From: Actinomadura meyerae
GTDB taxonomy: Bacteria > Actinomycetota > Actinomycetes > Streptosporangiales > Streptosporangiaceae
DNA: 64,000 nt
Direction of reading: 5' to 3'
Assembly (NCBI RefSeq): GCF_900188445.1
Contig: NZ_FZOR01000002.1
Location: forward strand, 124,001 to 188,000
Under the pieces are notes generated by a model. The model was not told the origin of the DNA. It did not search any database and saw only the letters and a program-made list of their open reading frames with translations. Of this stretch, positions 8,046-19,323 are shown in pieces. Positions within the stretch are counted from its first letter, which is position 1; every line of letters begins with the position of its first letter. Made by a program: the position numbers and the translations under genes.

Positions 8046-9785
8046 TCACGGGGTCGCCACGGGGACGATGTCCGGAGCGCCGCGGCGGTGGGCGTTGGCC
8101 TCCTGGTCGTCCTCCTGCGTCTGCGACGCGCGCTCGGCCTCCACCCGCTTGCGGTAGTACTCGATCTCGCGGTCGCGCTGCTTCTTCGACCAGCCGAGCA
8201 CCGGGGCCAGCAGGTCGGCGGCCTCCTGGGCGACGCCGACGCCGCGATCCCAGGTCTCTATCGAGATGCGGGTGCGGCGGGCGAGGACGTCGTTGAGGTG
8301 CCGGGCGCCCTCGTGCGTGGCGGCGTAGACGACCTCGGCGCGCAGGTAGTCGTCGGCGCCGGTGAGCGGCTTGGCCAGGTCCGGCTTGTCGGCGATCAGG
8401 CCGAGCAGGTCGTCCAGCAGGGTGCCGTAGCGGCGCAGGAGGTGCTCGATGCGGGCGACGTGCAGCCCGGAGCGGGACGCCAGCCGGTGGCGCGCGTTCC
8501 ACATCGCCTGGAAGCCGTCGCCGCCGACGAGCGGGATGCGGTCCGTGCACGACTCGGCGACCTTGCCGTCCAGGCCGTGGGCGACCGCGTCGATGGCGTC
8601 CTTGGCCATGACCCGGTACGTGGTGTACTTGCCGCCCGCCACCAGGACGAGGCCGGGCACGGGGTGCGCGACCACGTGCTCGCGGGACAGCTTGGACGTC
8701 TCGTCGGTCTCGCCCGTGAGAAGGGGGCGCAGGCCCGCGTAGACGCCCTCCACGTCGTCGTGCGTGAGCGGCGTGGAGAGCACCGCGTTGACGTGGTCGA
8801 GGACGTAGTCGATGTCGGCCTTCGACGCGGCCGGATGCGCCCGGTCGAGGTCCCACGCGGTGTCGGTGGTGCCGATGATCCAGTGCCGCCCCCACGGGAT
8901 CACGAACAGCACGGACTTCTCCGTGCGCAGGATGATCCCCGTCGAGGAGTGGATGCGGTCCTTGGGGACGACCAGGTGGATGCCCTTGGACGCCTTCACG
9001 TGGATCTGGCCGCGCCCGCCGACGAGCTCCTGGATGTCGTCCGTCCAGACGCCGGTGGCGTTCACGACCTGCTTCGCGCGGACCTCGCTGGTCGTGTTGC
9101 CCTCCAGGTCGCGGATGCGCAGCCCGGTGACGCGCTCGCCCTCGCGCAGGAAGCCGAGGCACTGGGTGCGGGACGCGACCTGCGCGCCGTACTGCGCCGC
9201 CGTCCGCAGCAGCATCATCACGAAGCGGGCGTCGTCGACCTGCGCGTCCCAGTACTGGATCGCGCCGACGAAGGCGTCCTTGCGCAGGGACGGCGCCAGC
9301 CGCAGCGCCCCGCGCCGGGTCAGGTGCCGGTGGTGCGGGACGCCGCGCGTGCTGCCCATCTGGAACGCGAGCGCGTCGTACAGCGCCACGCCCGCACCGA
9401 GGTACGCCCGCTCCCACACGCGGTGCGTCGTCGGCAGCAGGAACGGGACGGGCTTGACCAGGTGCGGCGCGATCGTCTGGAGCAGCAGGCTCCGCTCGGT
9501 CAGCGCCTCCCGGACGAGGTCGAAGTTGTACTGCTCCAGGTAGCGCAGGCCCCCGTGGATCAGCTTGGAGGAGCGCGACGAGGTGCCGGACGCGAAGTCG
9601 CGGGCCTCGACCACCGCGACCGACAGGCCGCGGGTGGCCGCGTCGAGTGCCGCGCCCGCGCCGACGATGCCGCCGCCCACGACGACCACATCGAACTCTT
9701 CGCGGGCCATCCGGTCGAGCGCCGCGGCGCGTTCGGCCGGACCCAGCCGGGAGCTTCCGAGGCCCGTCACCGGTGATGCCGTCAT
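8046..9785 (-). CDS. glpD: aerobic glycerol-3-phosphate dehydrogenase
   Basis: GlpD oxidises glycerol-3-phosphate to dihydroxyacetone phosphate at the membrane, using FAD and passing electrons to quinone. The 579-residue protein starts with the FAD Rossmann motif VVVVGGGIVGAGAALDAATRG at about residue 33. SGTSSRSSKLIHGGLRYLEQ follows at about 65 and is diagnostic of GlpD. IGTTDTAWDLD and VAGGKYTTYR are further family motifs. The ATG at 9785 has a G-run (GGGGGGATAAGCG) as ribosome site. It is a single-gene unit downstream of guaB3 on the same strand. No glpF or glpK is nearby. Confidence 0.93.
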   Translation of the reverse strand: MTASPVTGLGSSRLGPAERAAALDRMAREEFDVVVVGGGIVGAGAALDAATRGLSVAVVEARDFASGTSSRSSKLIHGGLRYLEQYNFDLVREALTERSLLLQTIAPHLVKPVPFLLPTTHRVWERAYLGAGVALYDALAFQMGSTRGVPHHRHLTRRGALRLAPSLRKDAFVGAIQYWDAQVDDARFVMMLLRTAAQYGAQVASRTQCLGFLREGERVTGLRIRDLEGNTTSEVRAKQVVNATGVWTDDIQELVGGRGQIHVKASKGIHLVVPKDRIHSSTGIILRTEKSVLFVIPWGRHWIIGTTDTAWDLDRAHPAASKADIDYVLDHVNAVLSTPLTHDDVEGVYAGLRPLLTGETDETSKLSREHVVAHPVPGLVLVAGGKYTTYRVMAKDAIDAVAHGLDGKVAESCTDRIPLVGGDGFQAMWNARHRLASRSGLHVARIEHLLRRYGTLLDDLLGLIADKPDLAKPLTGADDYLRAEVVYAATHEGARHLNDVLARRTRISIETWDRGVGVAQEAADLLAPVLGWSKKQRDREIEYYRKRVEAERASQTQEDDQEANAHRRGAPDIVPVATP

Positions 9786-9884
9786 CGCTTATCCCCCCAC
9801 AGCGTTCGGTTTCCGAGCAGTACCTACCCACTAGTAAGGACGGGTCCACCACGGAAATTTCCCCAATGGGGGGTGGGGTCGGTC

Positions 9885-11012
9885 TCAGTCGGTGGACATG
9901 CGGGGGGCCACGACGACCTGTACCCGCTGGAACTCCTTCAACTCCGTGTACCCGGCGGTGGCCATCGCGCGGCGCAGCGCCCCGATGAGGTTCATCGAGC
10001 CGTCCGCGACATGGGACGGGCCGTGCAGGATCTGCTCCATCGTCCCGATCGTGCCGAGGTCGAGGCGGGTGCCGCGCGGGACGTCGCCGTGGTGCGCCTC
10101 GCTGCCCCAGTGGTAGCCGCGGCCCGGGGCCTCGGTCGAGCGGGCGAACGGGGAGCCGACCATCACCGCGTCGGAGCCGCACGCGAACGCCTTGGCGATG
10201 TCGCCGCTGTTGACCATGCCGCCGTCGGCGATGACGTGCACGTACCGGCCGCCGGACTCGTCCATGTAGTCGCGGCGGGCGGCGGCCACGTCCGCGACCG
10301 CGGTCGCCATCGGGACGGCGACGCCGAGGACGGTCCGCGTGGTGTGCCCGGAGCCGCCGCCGAACCCGACCAGCACCCCGGCCGCGCCGGTGCGCATCAG
10401 GTGCAGCGCGGCCGTGTAGGTGGAGCAGCCGCCGACGATCACCGGGACGTCGAGGTCGTAGATGAACTGCTTGAGGTTCAGCGGCTCGGCGCGGCCGGAC
10501 ACGTGCTCGGCGGACACGGTCGTCCCGCGGATCACGAACAGGTCGACGCCCGCGTCGATCACGGCCTTGTGGAACTGCGCGGTGCGCTGCGGGGACAGCC
10601 GCGCCGCGACGGTGACGCCCGCCTCCCGGACCTCCTCGATCCGGCGGCCGATCAGCTCCTCCTTGATCGGCTCGGTGTAGATCTCCTGGAGCCGCTGGGT
10701 GGCGCGCACGTCGTCCAGCGAGGCGATCTCGGCGAGCAGCGGCTCGGGATTCTCGTAGCGCGTCCACAGCCCTTCGAGGTCGAGCACGGCGAGGCCGCCG
10801 AGCCGGCCGACGGCGATCGCGGTGGCCGGGCTGACGACGCTGTCCATCGGCGCGACGACCAGCGGCATCTCGAACCGGTAGGCGTCGATCTGCCAGGCGA
10901 CGCTGACCTCCTCGGGGTCGCGCGTCCGGCGGGACGGCACGATGCCGATGTCGTCGAAGGCGTACGCCCGGCGGCCGCTCTTGCCCCGGCCGATCTCCAC
11001 CTCAGCAGCCAC
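9885..11012 (-). CDS. guaB3: GuaB3-family IMP dehydrogenase-related protein
   Basis: A 375-residue TIM-barrel protein of the actinobacterial GuaB3 group, lacking CBS domains. It begins EIGRGKSGRRAYAFDDIGIV, the hallmark of the family, then RRTRDPEEVSVAWQIDAYRF and MDSVVSP. In classic IMP dehydrogenase the catalytic loop reads SICTTR; here the matching segment reads GGGSGHTTR, with His (about residue 223) where the Cys nucleophile is expected. The GTG start at 11012 has AAAGGAA at 11017-11023; an earlier in-frame ATG would add 25 unrelated residues. It lies 193 bp downstream of guaB. The usual annotation as IMP dehydrogenase is doubtful for this protein. Confidence 0.88.
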   Translation of the reverse strand: MAAEVEIGRGKSGRRAYAFDDIGIVPSRRTRDPEEVSVAWQIDAYRFEMPLVVAPMDSVVSPATAIAVGRLGGLAVLDLEGLWTRYENPEPLLAEIASLDDVRATQRLQEIYTEPIKEELIGRRIEEVREAGVTVAARLSPQRTAQFHKAVIDAGVDLFVIRGTTVSAEHVSGRAEPLNLKQFIYDLDVPVIVGGCSTYTAALHLMRTGAAGVLVGFGGGSGHTTRTVLGVAVPMATAVADVAAARRDYMDESGGRYVHVIADGGMVNSGDIAKAFACGSDAVMVGSPFARSTEAPGRGYHWGSEAHHGDVPRGTRLDLGTIGTMEQILHGPSHVADGSMNLIGALRRAMATAGYTELKEFQRVQVVVAPRMSTD

Positions 11013-11023
11013 TCTGTTCCTTT

Positions 11024-11082
11024 CATCGCCCTCGGCGTCAGGTGCTGGAGCACCTTCCTTCGGCGGGCGACGCGGCGATCGC
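11024..11082. repeat. intergenic palindromic element, copy A
   Basis: Between guaB and guaB3. It contains GGTGCTGGAGCACC (a self-complementary core) flanked by TCGCCCTCGGCG and CGGCGGGCGACGCG. Its layout and several blocks (GCCCTCGGCG, TCCTTC, GGGCGA, GCGATC) recur in copy B at 28347. Confidence 0.45.
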
Positions 11083-11205
11083 TGCATCGCTCCGACTCGC
11101 CCAGGGGGCTCGCTGCGCGATCAGGCTCTCGCAAGCTCGAACCTGGCTTCGCACGCGATCGCGACGTTTCGGTTGTTTCAGGTTTGGGTTCCTACCCTGG
11201 GAATT

Positions 11206-13336
<2,131 letters not shown>

Positions 13337-13374
13337 CGCGCCCGGGCGCCGGGCTCGGGCTCAGTCGGCCGGGC

Positions 13375-14265
13375 TCAGTCGTCCCAGCGCGGTGACCGGT
13401 AGCGGTCGTCGGTGCGGCGCTGCGCCTCCCGGCGCAGGGCGTCCAGGTCCAGGACGGGCTCCTCGTCGCCGGGCCCGGCCTCCGGGCGCTCCGACGGCAT
13501 CGAGCGCGTGATCCGGACGGGCTCCTCCGGGCGGCGGTCGCGGTGCCGGAGCGGGAACAGGTCGTCCAGGCGGCGCTTGAGGCGCCTGAGGTCCTCGCGC
13601 TCGCGGCCGCGGGACGGCCGGTGCGTCCGCGTCGGTTCGGGCGTGGGCACCGGCGCGGCGGACGGCTCCCGCGGGGCGGCCTTCGTCGCGGTGTCGGTGT
13701 CGCCCGCGGCGGGCACGGAGCCCGGGGCGGCGTGCCCGGACGCGCTCGGCGCCGGAGCGGCGGACGCGGCCCGGTCGGCGGTGCCGCCGCCGGCCGCGGC
13801 GACGCCGGTGCTGGCGAGGACCGCGCCCGCCACGCCGAGGGCCACGATCGTGCGGGGCCCGCGGCGGCGGGGGCCGGGGCCGGACGGCGCCGGCGGGGCC
13901 GGGTCGGTGGTCTGGTCGTCCACGTCGATGATCAGCGCGTGCAGCAGCCGCACCGCCGGGTCGGAATCGTCGCCCGCGCCTCCCGGGGAGGCCGGGGCGG
14001 CGGGGGGCGCGGGCAGGCGGCGCGCCGCCAGCGACTCGATCAGGGCGTCGGTGCGGCGGACGTCCGCCAGGTCCGCGGCCGGCGGGCCGGCCGCCTGGGC
14101 ACCCGCGGCGCGAGCCGGTGCCGGTCCGGACGCCGGTCCCGGTGACGGTGCCCGTCCAGCGGTCGGTCCGGACGCCGGTCCGGGGGCCGGGGCATCACCG
14201 GAGTGCGAGGGCTCGGCCGGATTCGGGGCGCCCCCGATGCCGGTGAGGGGGCCTCGCTCCGTCAA
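13375..14265 (-). CDS. anti-sigma-D factor RsdA-like membrane protein
   Basis: A 296-residue probable anti-sigma factor for the adjacent SigD. The segment [19 protein letters not shown] near residue 65 resembles the sigma-binding region of RsdA, followed by [15 protein letters not shown]. One transmembrane helix ([21 protein letters not shown]) lies near residue 140, then a Pro/Ala-rich extracytoplasmic part and a charged RERE/RHRDR-rich tail. The TTG start at 14265 overlaps the sigma factor stop (TTGA), with GAGGAG eight bases upstream, so the two are translationally coupled. In mycobacteria SigD is released by regulated proteolysis of RsdA; the same is plausible here. Confidence 0.75.
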   Translation of the reverse strand: MTERGPLTGIGGAPNPAEPSHSGDAPAPGPASGPTAGRAPSPGPASGPAPARAAGAQAAGPPAADLADVRRTDALIESLAARRLPAPPAAPASPGGAGDDSDPAVRLLHALIIDVDDQTTDPAPPAPSGPGPRRRGPRTIVALGVAGAVLASTGVAAAGGGTADRAASAAPAPSASGHAAPGSVPAAGDTDTATKAAPREPSAAPVPTPEPTRTHRPSRGREREDLRRLKRRLDDLFPLRHRDRRPEEPVRITRSMPSERPEAGPGDEEPVLDLDALRREAQRRTDDRYRSPRWDD

Positions 14266-15008
14266 GCGATCGACTCCTCTCTCGCCATCGCCCGGAGCCG
14301 GGCCAGGGCACGGTGCTGCGCGACCCGCACCGCGCCGGCCGACATGCCGAGCACGTTGCCGGTCTCCTCGGCCGACAGGCCCGCGACGACCCGCAGCAGC
14401 ACCAGTTCGCGCTGGTGCTCGGGCAGCCGCGTGAGCAGGTCGCGGGCGCGCTGCGCCTCGATGTACCGGACGACCGTCTCCTCGGGGCCGGGCCGGTCGT
14501 CCGGGCCGTCCGGGAGGTCCTCGGTGGGCACGGCGGCGCGCACCGCGCTGCGCAGCGCGTCGGCGATCTTGTGCGCGGCGATGCCGAACACGAACGAGGC
14601 GAAGGGGCGGCCCATGTCCCGGTAGCGGGGCAGGGCCGACAGCACCGCGATGCAGACCTCCTGGGCCACGTCGTCGGCGATGTGGTACTGCCCGGACACC
14701 CGGCCGAGCCGGGCCCGGCAGTACCGCACGATCATGGGACGCACCTCGGCGATGAGCCCCTCGATGGCGCCCGGATCGCCCTGCACGGCGCGGTTCGTCA
14801 GTTCCTTGAGGTCGCCGTCGGCGGCGTCGGCCGCGCGCAGCGCCCGCGTCCCGCGGCCGCCGTCGCGAGGTTGCGGCGGGGCCGCACCTCCCGAGGGGTC
14901 GGCAGCGCGCGCGGTCACGGTCCCGGCGAAGCATCCCTCGGTCACGTCAAGCATGATGCCCAGCGCCGCCGGGCGTGTCTGCCCCGTCGTAGACAACGGA
15001 ATGGTCAC
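14262..15008 (-). CDS. sigD: ECF sigma factor, SigD/ShbA type
   Basis: A group 4 RNA polymerase sigma factor of up to 248 residues. Region 2 holds [35 protein letters not shown] and the [11 protein letters not shown] helix; region 4 holds [44 protein letters not shown]. These match mycobacterial SigD and streptomycete ShbA, a sigma factor that drives transcription of the principal sigma factor gene in Streptomyces griseus. The start is uncertain: the GTG at 15008 gives the longest form and an ATG at 14954 is an alternative. Its stop overlaps the start of the RsdA-like gene, a standard sigma/anti-sigma arrangement. The gene sits between groEL and guaB, as in M. tuberculosis. Confidence 0.88.
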   Translation of the reverse strand: MTIPLSTTGQTRPAALGIMLDVTEGCFAGTVTARAADPSGGAAPPQPRDGGRGTRALRAADAADGDLKELTNRAVQGDPGAIEGLIAEVRPMIVRYCRARLGRVSGQYHIADDVAQEVCIAVLSALPRYRDMGRPFASFVFGIAAHKIADALRSAVRAAVPTEDLPDGPDDRPGPEETVVRYIEAQRARDLLTRLPEHQRELVLLRVVAGLSAEETGNVLGMSAGAVRVAQHRALARLRAMAREESIA

Positions 15009-15116
15009 AGTGCGGGAACGAACCTGGGAAAACTACGTCATGCGATCAATTCACTGCCACGCGTCACGAAACTTTGAACCGCCCATCGGTCAAAGAACGT
15101 CCCATATAGGCATATA

Positions 15117-15155
15117 ACGACGACCCCCGTCCATCGCGTGGACGGGGGTCGTCGT
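15117..15155 (-). terminator. strong intrinsic terminator after groEL
   Basis: A perfect 17-bp stem (arms ACGACGACCCCCGTCCA and TGGACGGGGGTCGTCGT) with loop TCGCG. Read on the minus strand it is followed by TATATGCCTATATG. It separates groESL from the sigD transcript. Confidence 0.88.
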
Positions 15156-15223
15156 GCCGGCCGGACCGGCACGGGCCGTTCCCGGCGGCCGGGGCGGGCT
15201 GCCCCGGCCGGGTGCGGAAAGGG

Positions 15224-16864
<1,641 letters not shown>

Positions 16865-16876
16865 CTATTACGCGAT

Positions 16877-16918
16877 CCGCCCCGGCAGCCCCGCCGAAGG
16901 CGGCGCCGACCGGGGCGG
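16877..16918 (-). other. intercistronic hairpin between groES and groEL
   Basis: Arms CCGCCCCGG and CCGGGGCGG enclose a second small hairpin (CGCC-GAAGG-CGGCG). It sits in the 85-bp gap just ahead of the groEL ribosome site. A processing or partial-termination role is possible; there is no T-run. Confidence 0.55.
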
Positions 16919-16937
16919 GTGCATCACGTCTCGGTGA

Positions 16938-17246
16938 TTACTTCTCGATGACCGCGAGCACGTCGCGGGCCGAGAGGACGAGGTACTCCTCGCCGTTGTA
17001 CTTGACCTCGGTGCCGCCGTACTTGCTGTAGAGCACGACCTCGCCGACCTTGACGTCGACCGGGACGCGCTCGCCCTTGTCGTCGACGCGCCCCGGGCCA
17101 ACGGCAAGGACGGTGCCCTCCTGGGGCTTCTCCTTGGCGGTGTCCGGGATCACCAGGCCCGACGCGGTGGTGGTCTCGGCCTCAAGCGGCTGGACGACGA
17201 TGCGGTCCTCAAGCGGCTTGAGAACAACCTTGGTGGCGGTCGTCAC
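16938..17246 (-). CDS. groES: 10-kDa co-chaperonin GroES
   Basis: A 102-residue co-chaperonin that caps GroEL. Seen: [34 protein letters not shown], containing the mobile loop, then [36 protein letters not shown] and DVLAVIEK. The GTG start at 17246 is preceded by GGGGAGG. First gene of the groES-groEL1 operon, with a CIRCE element about 125 bp upstream, so heat induction by loss of HrcA repression is expected. Confidence 0.97.
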   Translation of the reverse strand: MTTATKVVLKPLEDRIVVQPLEAETTTASGLVIPDTAKEKPQEGTVLAVGPGRVDDKGERVPVDVKVGEVVLYSKYGGTEVKYNGEEYLVLSARDVLAVIEK

Positions 17247-17370
17247 GATCTGACCTCCCCTTCGATTGGTCCTCGGCCGGCCACGGATGACCGGCCAGCA
17301 CATGTGACAGAAGAGGCGACCCTGGACCGGCCTGCCGTCGCGGGTGCCAGACCGACCTTGTCGCTGTGGT

Positions 17371-17397
17371 TTGGCACTCTCAGTACGAGAGTGCCAG
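17371..17397. promoter_or_regulatory. CIRCE operator (HrcA binding site)
   Basis: TTGGCACTC, nine bases, GAGTGCCAG: this matches the CIRCE consensus TTAGCACTC-N9-GAGTGCTAA at all but three positions, and the changes are symmetric (A to G and T to C) apart from the last base. It lies upstream of groES, where HrcA represses groESL in actinobacteria. hrcA itself is not in the window. Confidence 0.92.
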
Positions 17398-17470
17398 TCA
17401 TGGAGACTATTCCGTGGCCGTGAGCCCGTCAACACGGACACGGAGGCACCGGGAGCCGTTGACCGGGCGC

Positions 17471-17476
17471 TAACTT
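17471..17476 (+). promoter_or_regulatory. -10 box, probable leaderless promoter of the methyltransferase
   Basis: TAACTT ends six bases before the ATG at 17483. No Shine-Dalgarno sequence is present. Confidence 0.5.
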
Positions 17477-17482
17477 CGCTGC

Positions 17483-18706
17483 ATGGACATCGCGTCGTTC
17501 CGGGCCCTGCGCACGCCCTCCGGCCAGGCGCTCCTCGGCGAGGCGTCGGCGGCGGACGTCGGCGAGGACGGGCTGCTCGCCACGGCGACGCGGCTGCGCG
17601 AGCGGCACGATCCCGCGCTGGTCGCGGCGGCGCTCACGCAGGTGCGGCTCCGGGAGCGGGCGCGGCCCAAGTTCGGTCCGGACGCCGACCGCATGTACTT
17701 CACCCAGGCGGGCCTTGAGCAGAGCACCCGCGCGAGCGTGGCGGCGCATCGTGCGCGGCGGTTCGCCGACCGGCTGAACGGCGCGCGCGTACTGGACATG
17801 GGCTGCGGGATAGGTGCCGACCTCATCGCGCGGGGGCGTGCGGGGCTCACCGGGGAGGGCGTGGAGCTCGACCCGCTGACGGCTGAGGTGGCCCAGGCGA
17901 ACGTGACCGAATTCGGTCTCGACGCGTCCGTGCGCACCGGCGACGCGACCGAGGCGGCACTGGACGGCTTCGACGCGGTGTTCGCCGACCCCGGACGCCG
18001 CACCGCACGCGGCAGGGTCTTCGACCCTCGTTCCTATGAGCCGCCGCTCGACATCGTCCTGGACAGGGCGCAGAAGGTCCCTGCGGCGTGCGTCAAGGTG
18101 GCACCCGGCATCCCGCATGAGGCCGTCCCGGGCGGCGCAGAAGCCGAGTGGGTGTCGGTCCACGGCGACGTCAAGGAGGCGGCCCTCTGGCTGGGGGCCC
18201 TCGCAGGGGACGTGGGGCGCCGGGCCACGCTGCTGTCGTCCGACACCGACCCGCATGTCTCGACACTGACCCCGCACGTGTCGGACGACCCGGACGTCCG
18301 CCCGTGGGGGCGTTACCTATACGAGCCTGACGGAGCGGTGATACGCGCCCACCTGGTGGGCGAGGTGGCGGAGCTGGTCGGCGGCGGGCTCGCCGACCCG
18401 CGGATCGCGTACATCACGTCCGACCGGCTCAGCCCGACGCCGTTCGCGTCCGCCTACGAGATCGAGGACGTCATGCCGTTCTCGGTGAAGCGCCTGCGCG
18501 CGGAGCTGCGCCGCCGCGACGTCGGCGTGCTGACCGTCAAGAAGCGCGGCTCGGCCGTCGACGTCGACCGGCTGCGCCGCGACCTCGGCTTCGCCGGGCG
18601 CCGACCGGGCCGCGGCGGCGCGGCGGCGACGCTCGTGGTCACCAGGGTGGGCCGCGATCCGGTCGCGCTGCTCACCCGCCCCGCCCCGGCCGGCGCGGCC
18701 GGCTGA
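17483..18706 (+). CDS. class I SAM-dependent methyltransferase with THUMP-like C-terminal domain
   Basis: A 407-residue cytoplasmic protein. The SAM-binding motif [16 protein letters not shown] lies near residue 103, then [16 protein letters not shown] and the D-x-DPGRR motif [13 protein letters not shown] near residue 173, which resembles the catalytic loop of nucleic-acid methyltransferases. The C-terminal part ([39 protein letters not shown]) is a THUMP-like domain, suggesting RNA binding. The substrate is unknown; RNA base methylation is a reasonable guess. It diverges from groES across the CIRCE region. The ATG start is set by its -10 box and the HTH-like [10 protein letters not shown] beginning. 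Confidence 0.8.
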   Translation: MDIASFRALRTPSGQALLGEASAADVGEDGLLATATRLRERHDPALVAAALTQVRLRERARPKFGPDADRMYFTQAGLEQSTRASVAAHRARRFADRLNGARVLDMGCGIGADLIARGRAGLTGEGVELDPLTAEVAQANVTEFGLDASVRTGDATEAALDGFDAVFADPGRRTARGRVFDPRSYEPPLDIVLDRAQKVPAACVKVAPGIPHEAVPGGAEAEWVSVHGDVKEAALWLGALAGDVGRRATLLSSDTDPHVSTLTPHVSDDPDVRPWGRYLYEPDGAVIRAHLVGEVAELVGGGLADPRIAYITSDRLSPTPFASAYEIEDVMPFSVKRLRAELRRRDVGVLTVKKRGSAVDVDRLRRDLGFAGRRPGRGGAAATLVVTRVGRDPVALLTRPAPAGAAG

Positions 18707-19323
18707 CCCGCCCGGGGCGGGGGGCCGGCCGGCAACCGTGCCCAAAGATCTTCCGCGCGGCCGGGCAACACCAAGCGGGTTCGGGCGACGCGCCACGGCG
18801 GTGCAAATCATCGGCGTTTTCCGGCATCGCGTCCACCAGGGATTGCGGGCGCCCGGCAACGCGGCGGCTCCGGCCGCGAATCGGCGCGGCGAGATCAACG
18901 CACCCGGAAACACCAAGGCAGGTTCATCGGCCGGGACTCCGGTGCCGCGGAATACCCTCCGAAATAGGGCCTGATTCCGTCCGGCACCGCCGTGACACGG
19001 CAGCCGCGCCCCGGCGCGACGCTCCCGCGTCCGGTTCGGGAACTGCCGATGTTGGACGAGATGTACGGACACGGCGGCGCCCCCGGCCACCGTGCATCAC
19101 CACCGCACCACCACGATCACGGCGATTGCCGCGAAGGGGTGATCAAGCCCGCGCCCGGCCAATTCTCACTTTCCACCCCAGCCGGATAACAGGCGCATTC
19201 CACAGAACTCGCAATCTTCTCTGCTACCCGTTTTAGCGGTCCCCCGCACGCACTACAGTGGCCACCTCAGAGATTCATTTGCCGTGCGTCATTTCGTCGC
19301 GCCGGCACACGAAGGAGCATCGG
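18707..19323. other. 617-bp region without a convincing gene
   Basis: Short open frames here have poor third-position GC and no ribosome sites. The DNA is visibly less GC-rich than the flanking genes. It begins with a GC-rich inverted repeat (CCGCCC, GGGGCGG) that could terminate the methyltransferase gene. It holds two imperfect direct repeats (18762-18784 and 18903-18930) sharing GGMAACACCAAG followed by GGTTC, and ends with the promoter and leader of the coiled-coil gene. An untranslated RNA cannot be excluded. Confidence 0.5.
19254..19259 (+). promoter_or_regulatory. -10 box of the coiled-coil gene
   Basis: TACAGT, followed by a leader of about 55-60 bases carrying AAGGAG at 19312-19317 ahead of the GTG at 19324. 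An in-frame GTG at 19258 overlaps this box and is therefore unlikely to be the start. Confidence 0.45.

Noticed and set aside
8088..9776. Long plus-strand frame antisense to glpD
   Set aside because: Low-complexity translation with no motif. The minus-strand gene is an unambiguous GlpD.
18738..19189. Two short plus-strand frames in the 18.7-19.2 kb gap
   Set aside because: No ribosome sites, third positions not G/C-biased, translations without family resemblance.
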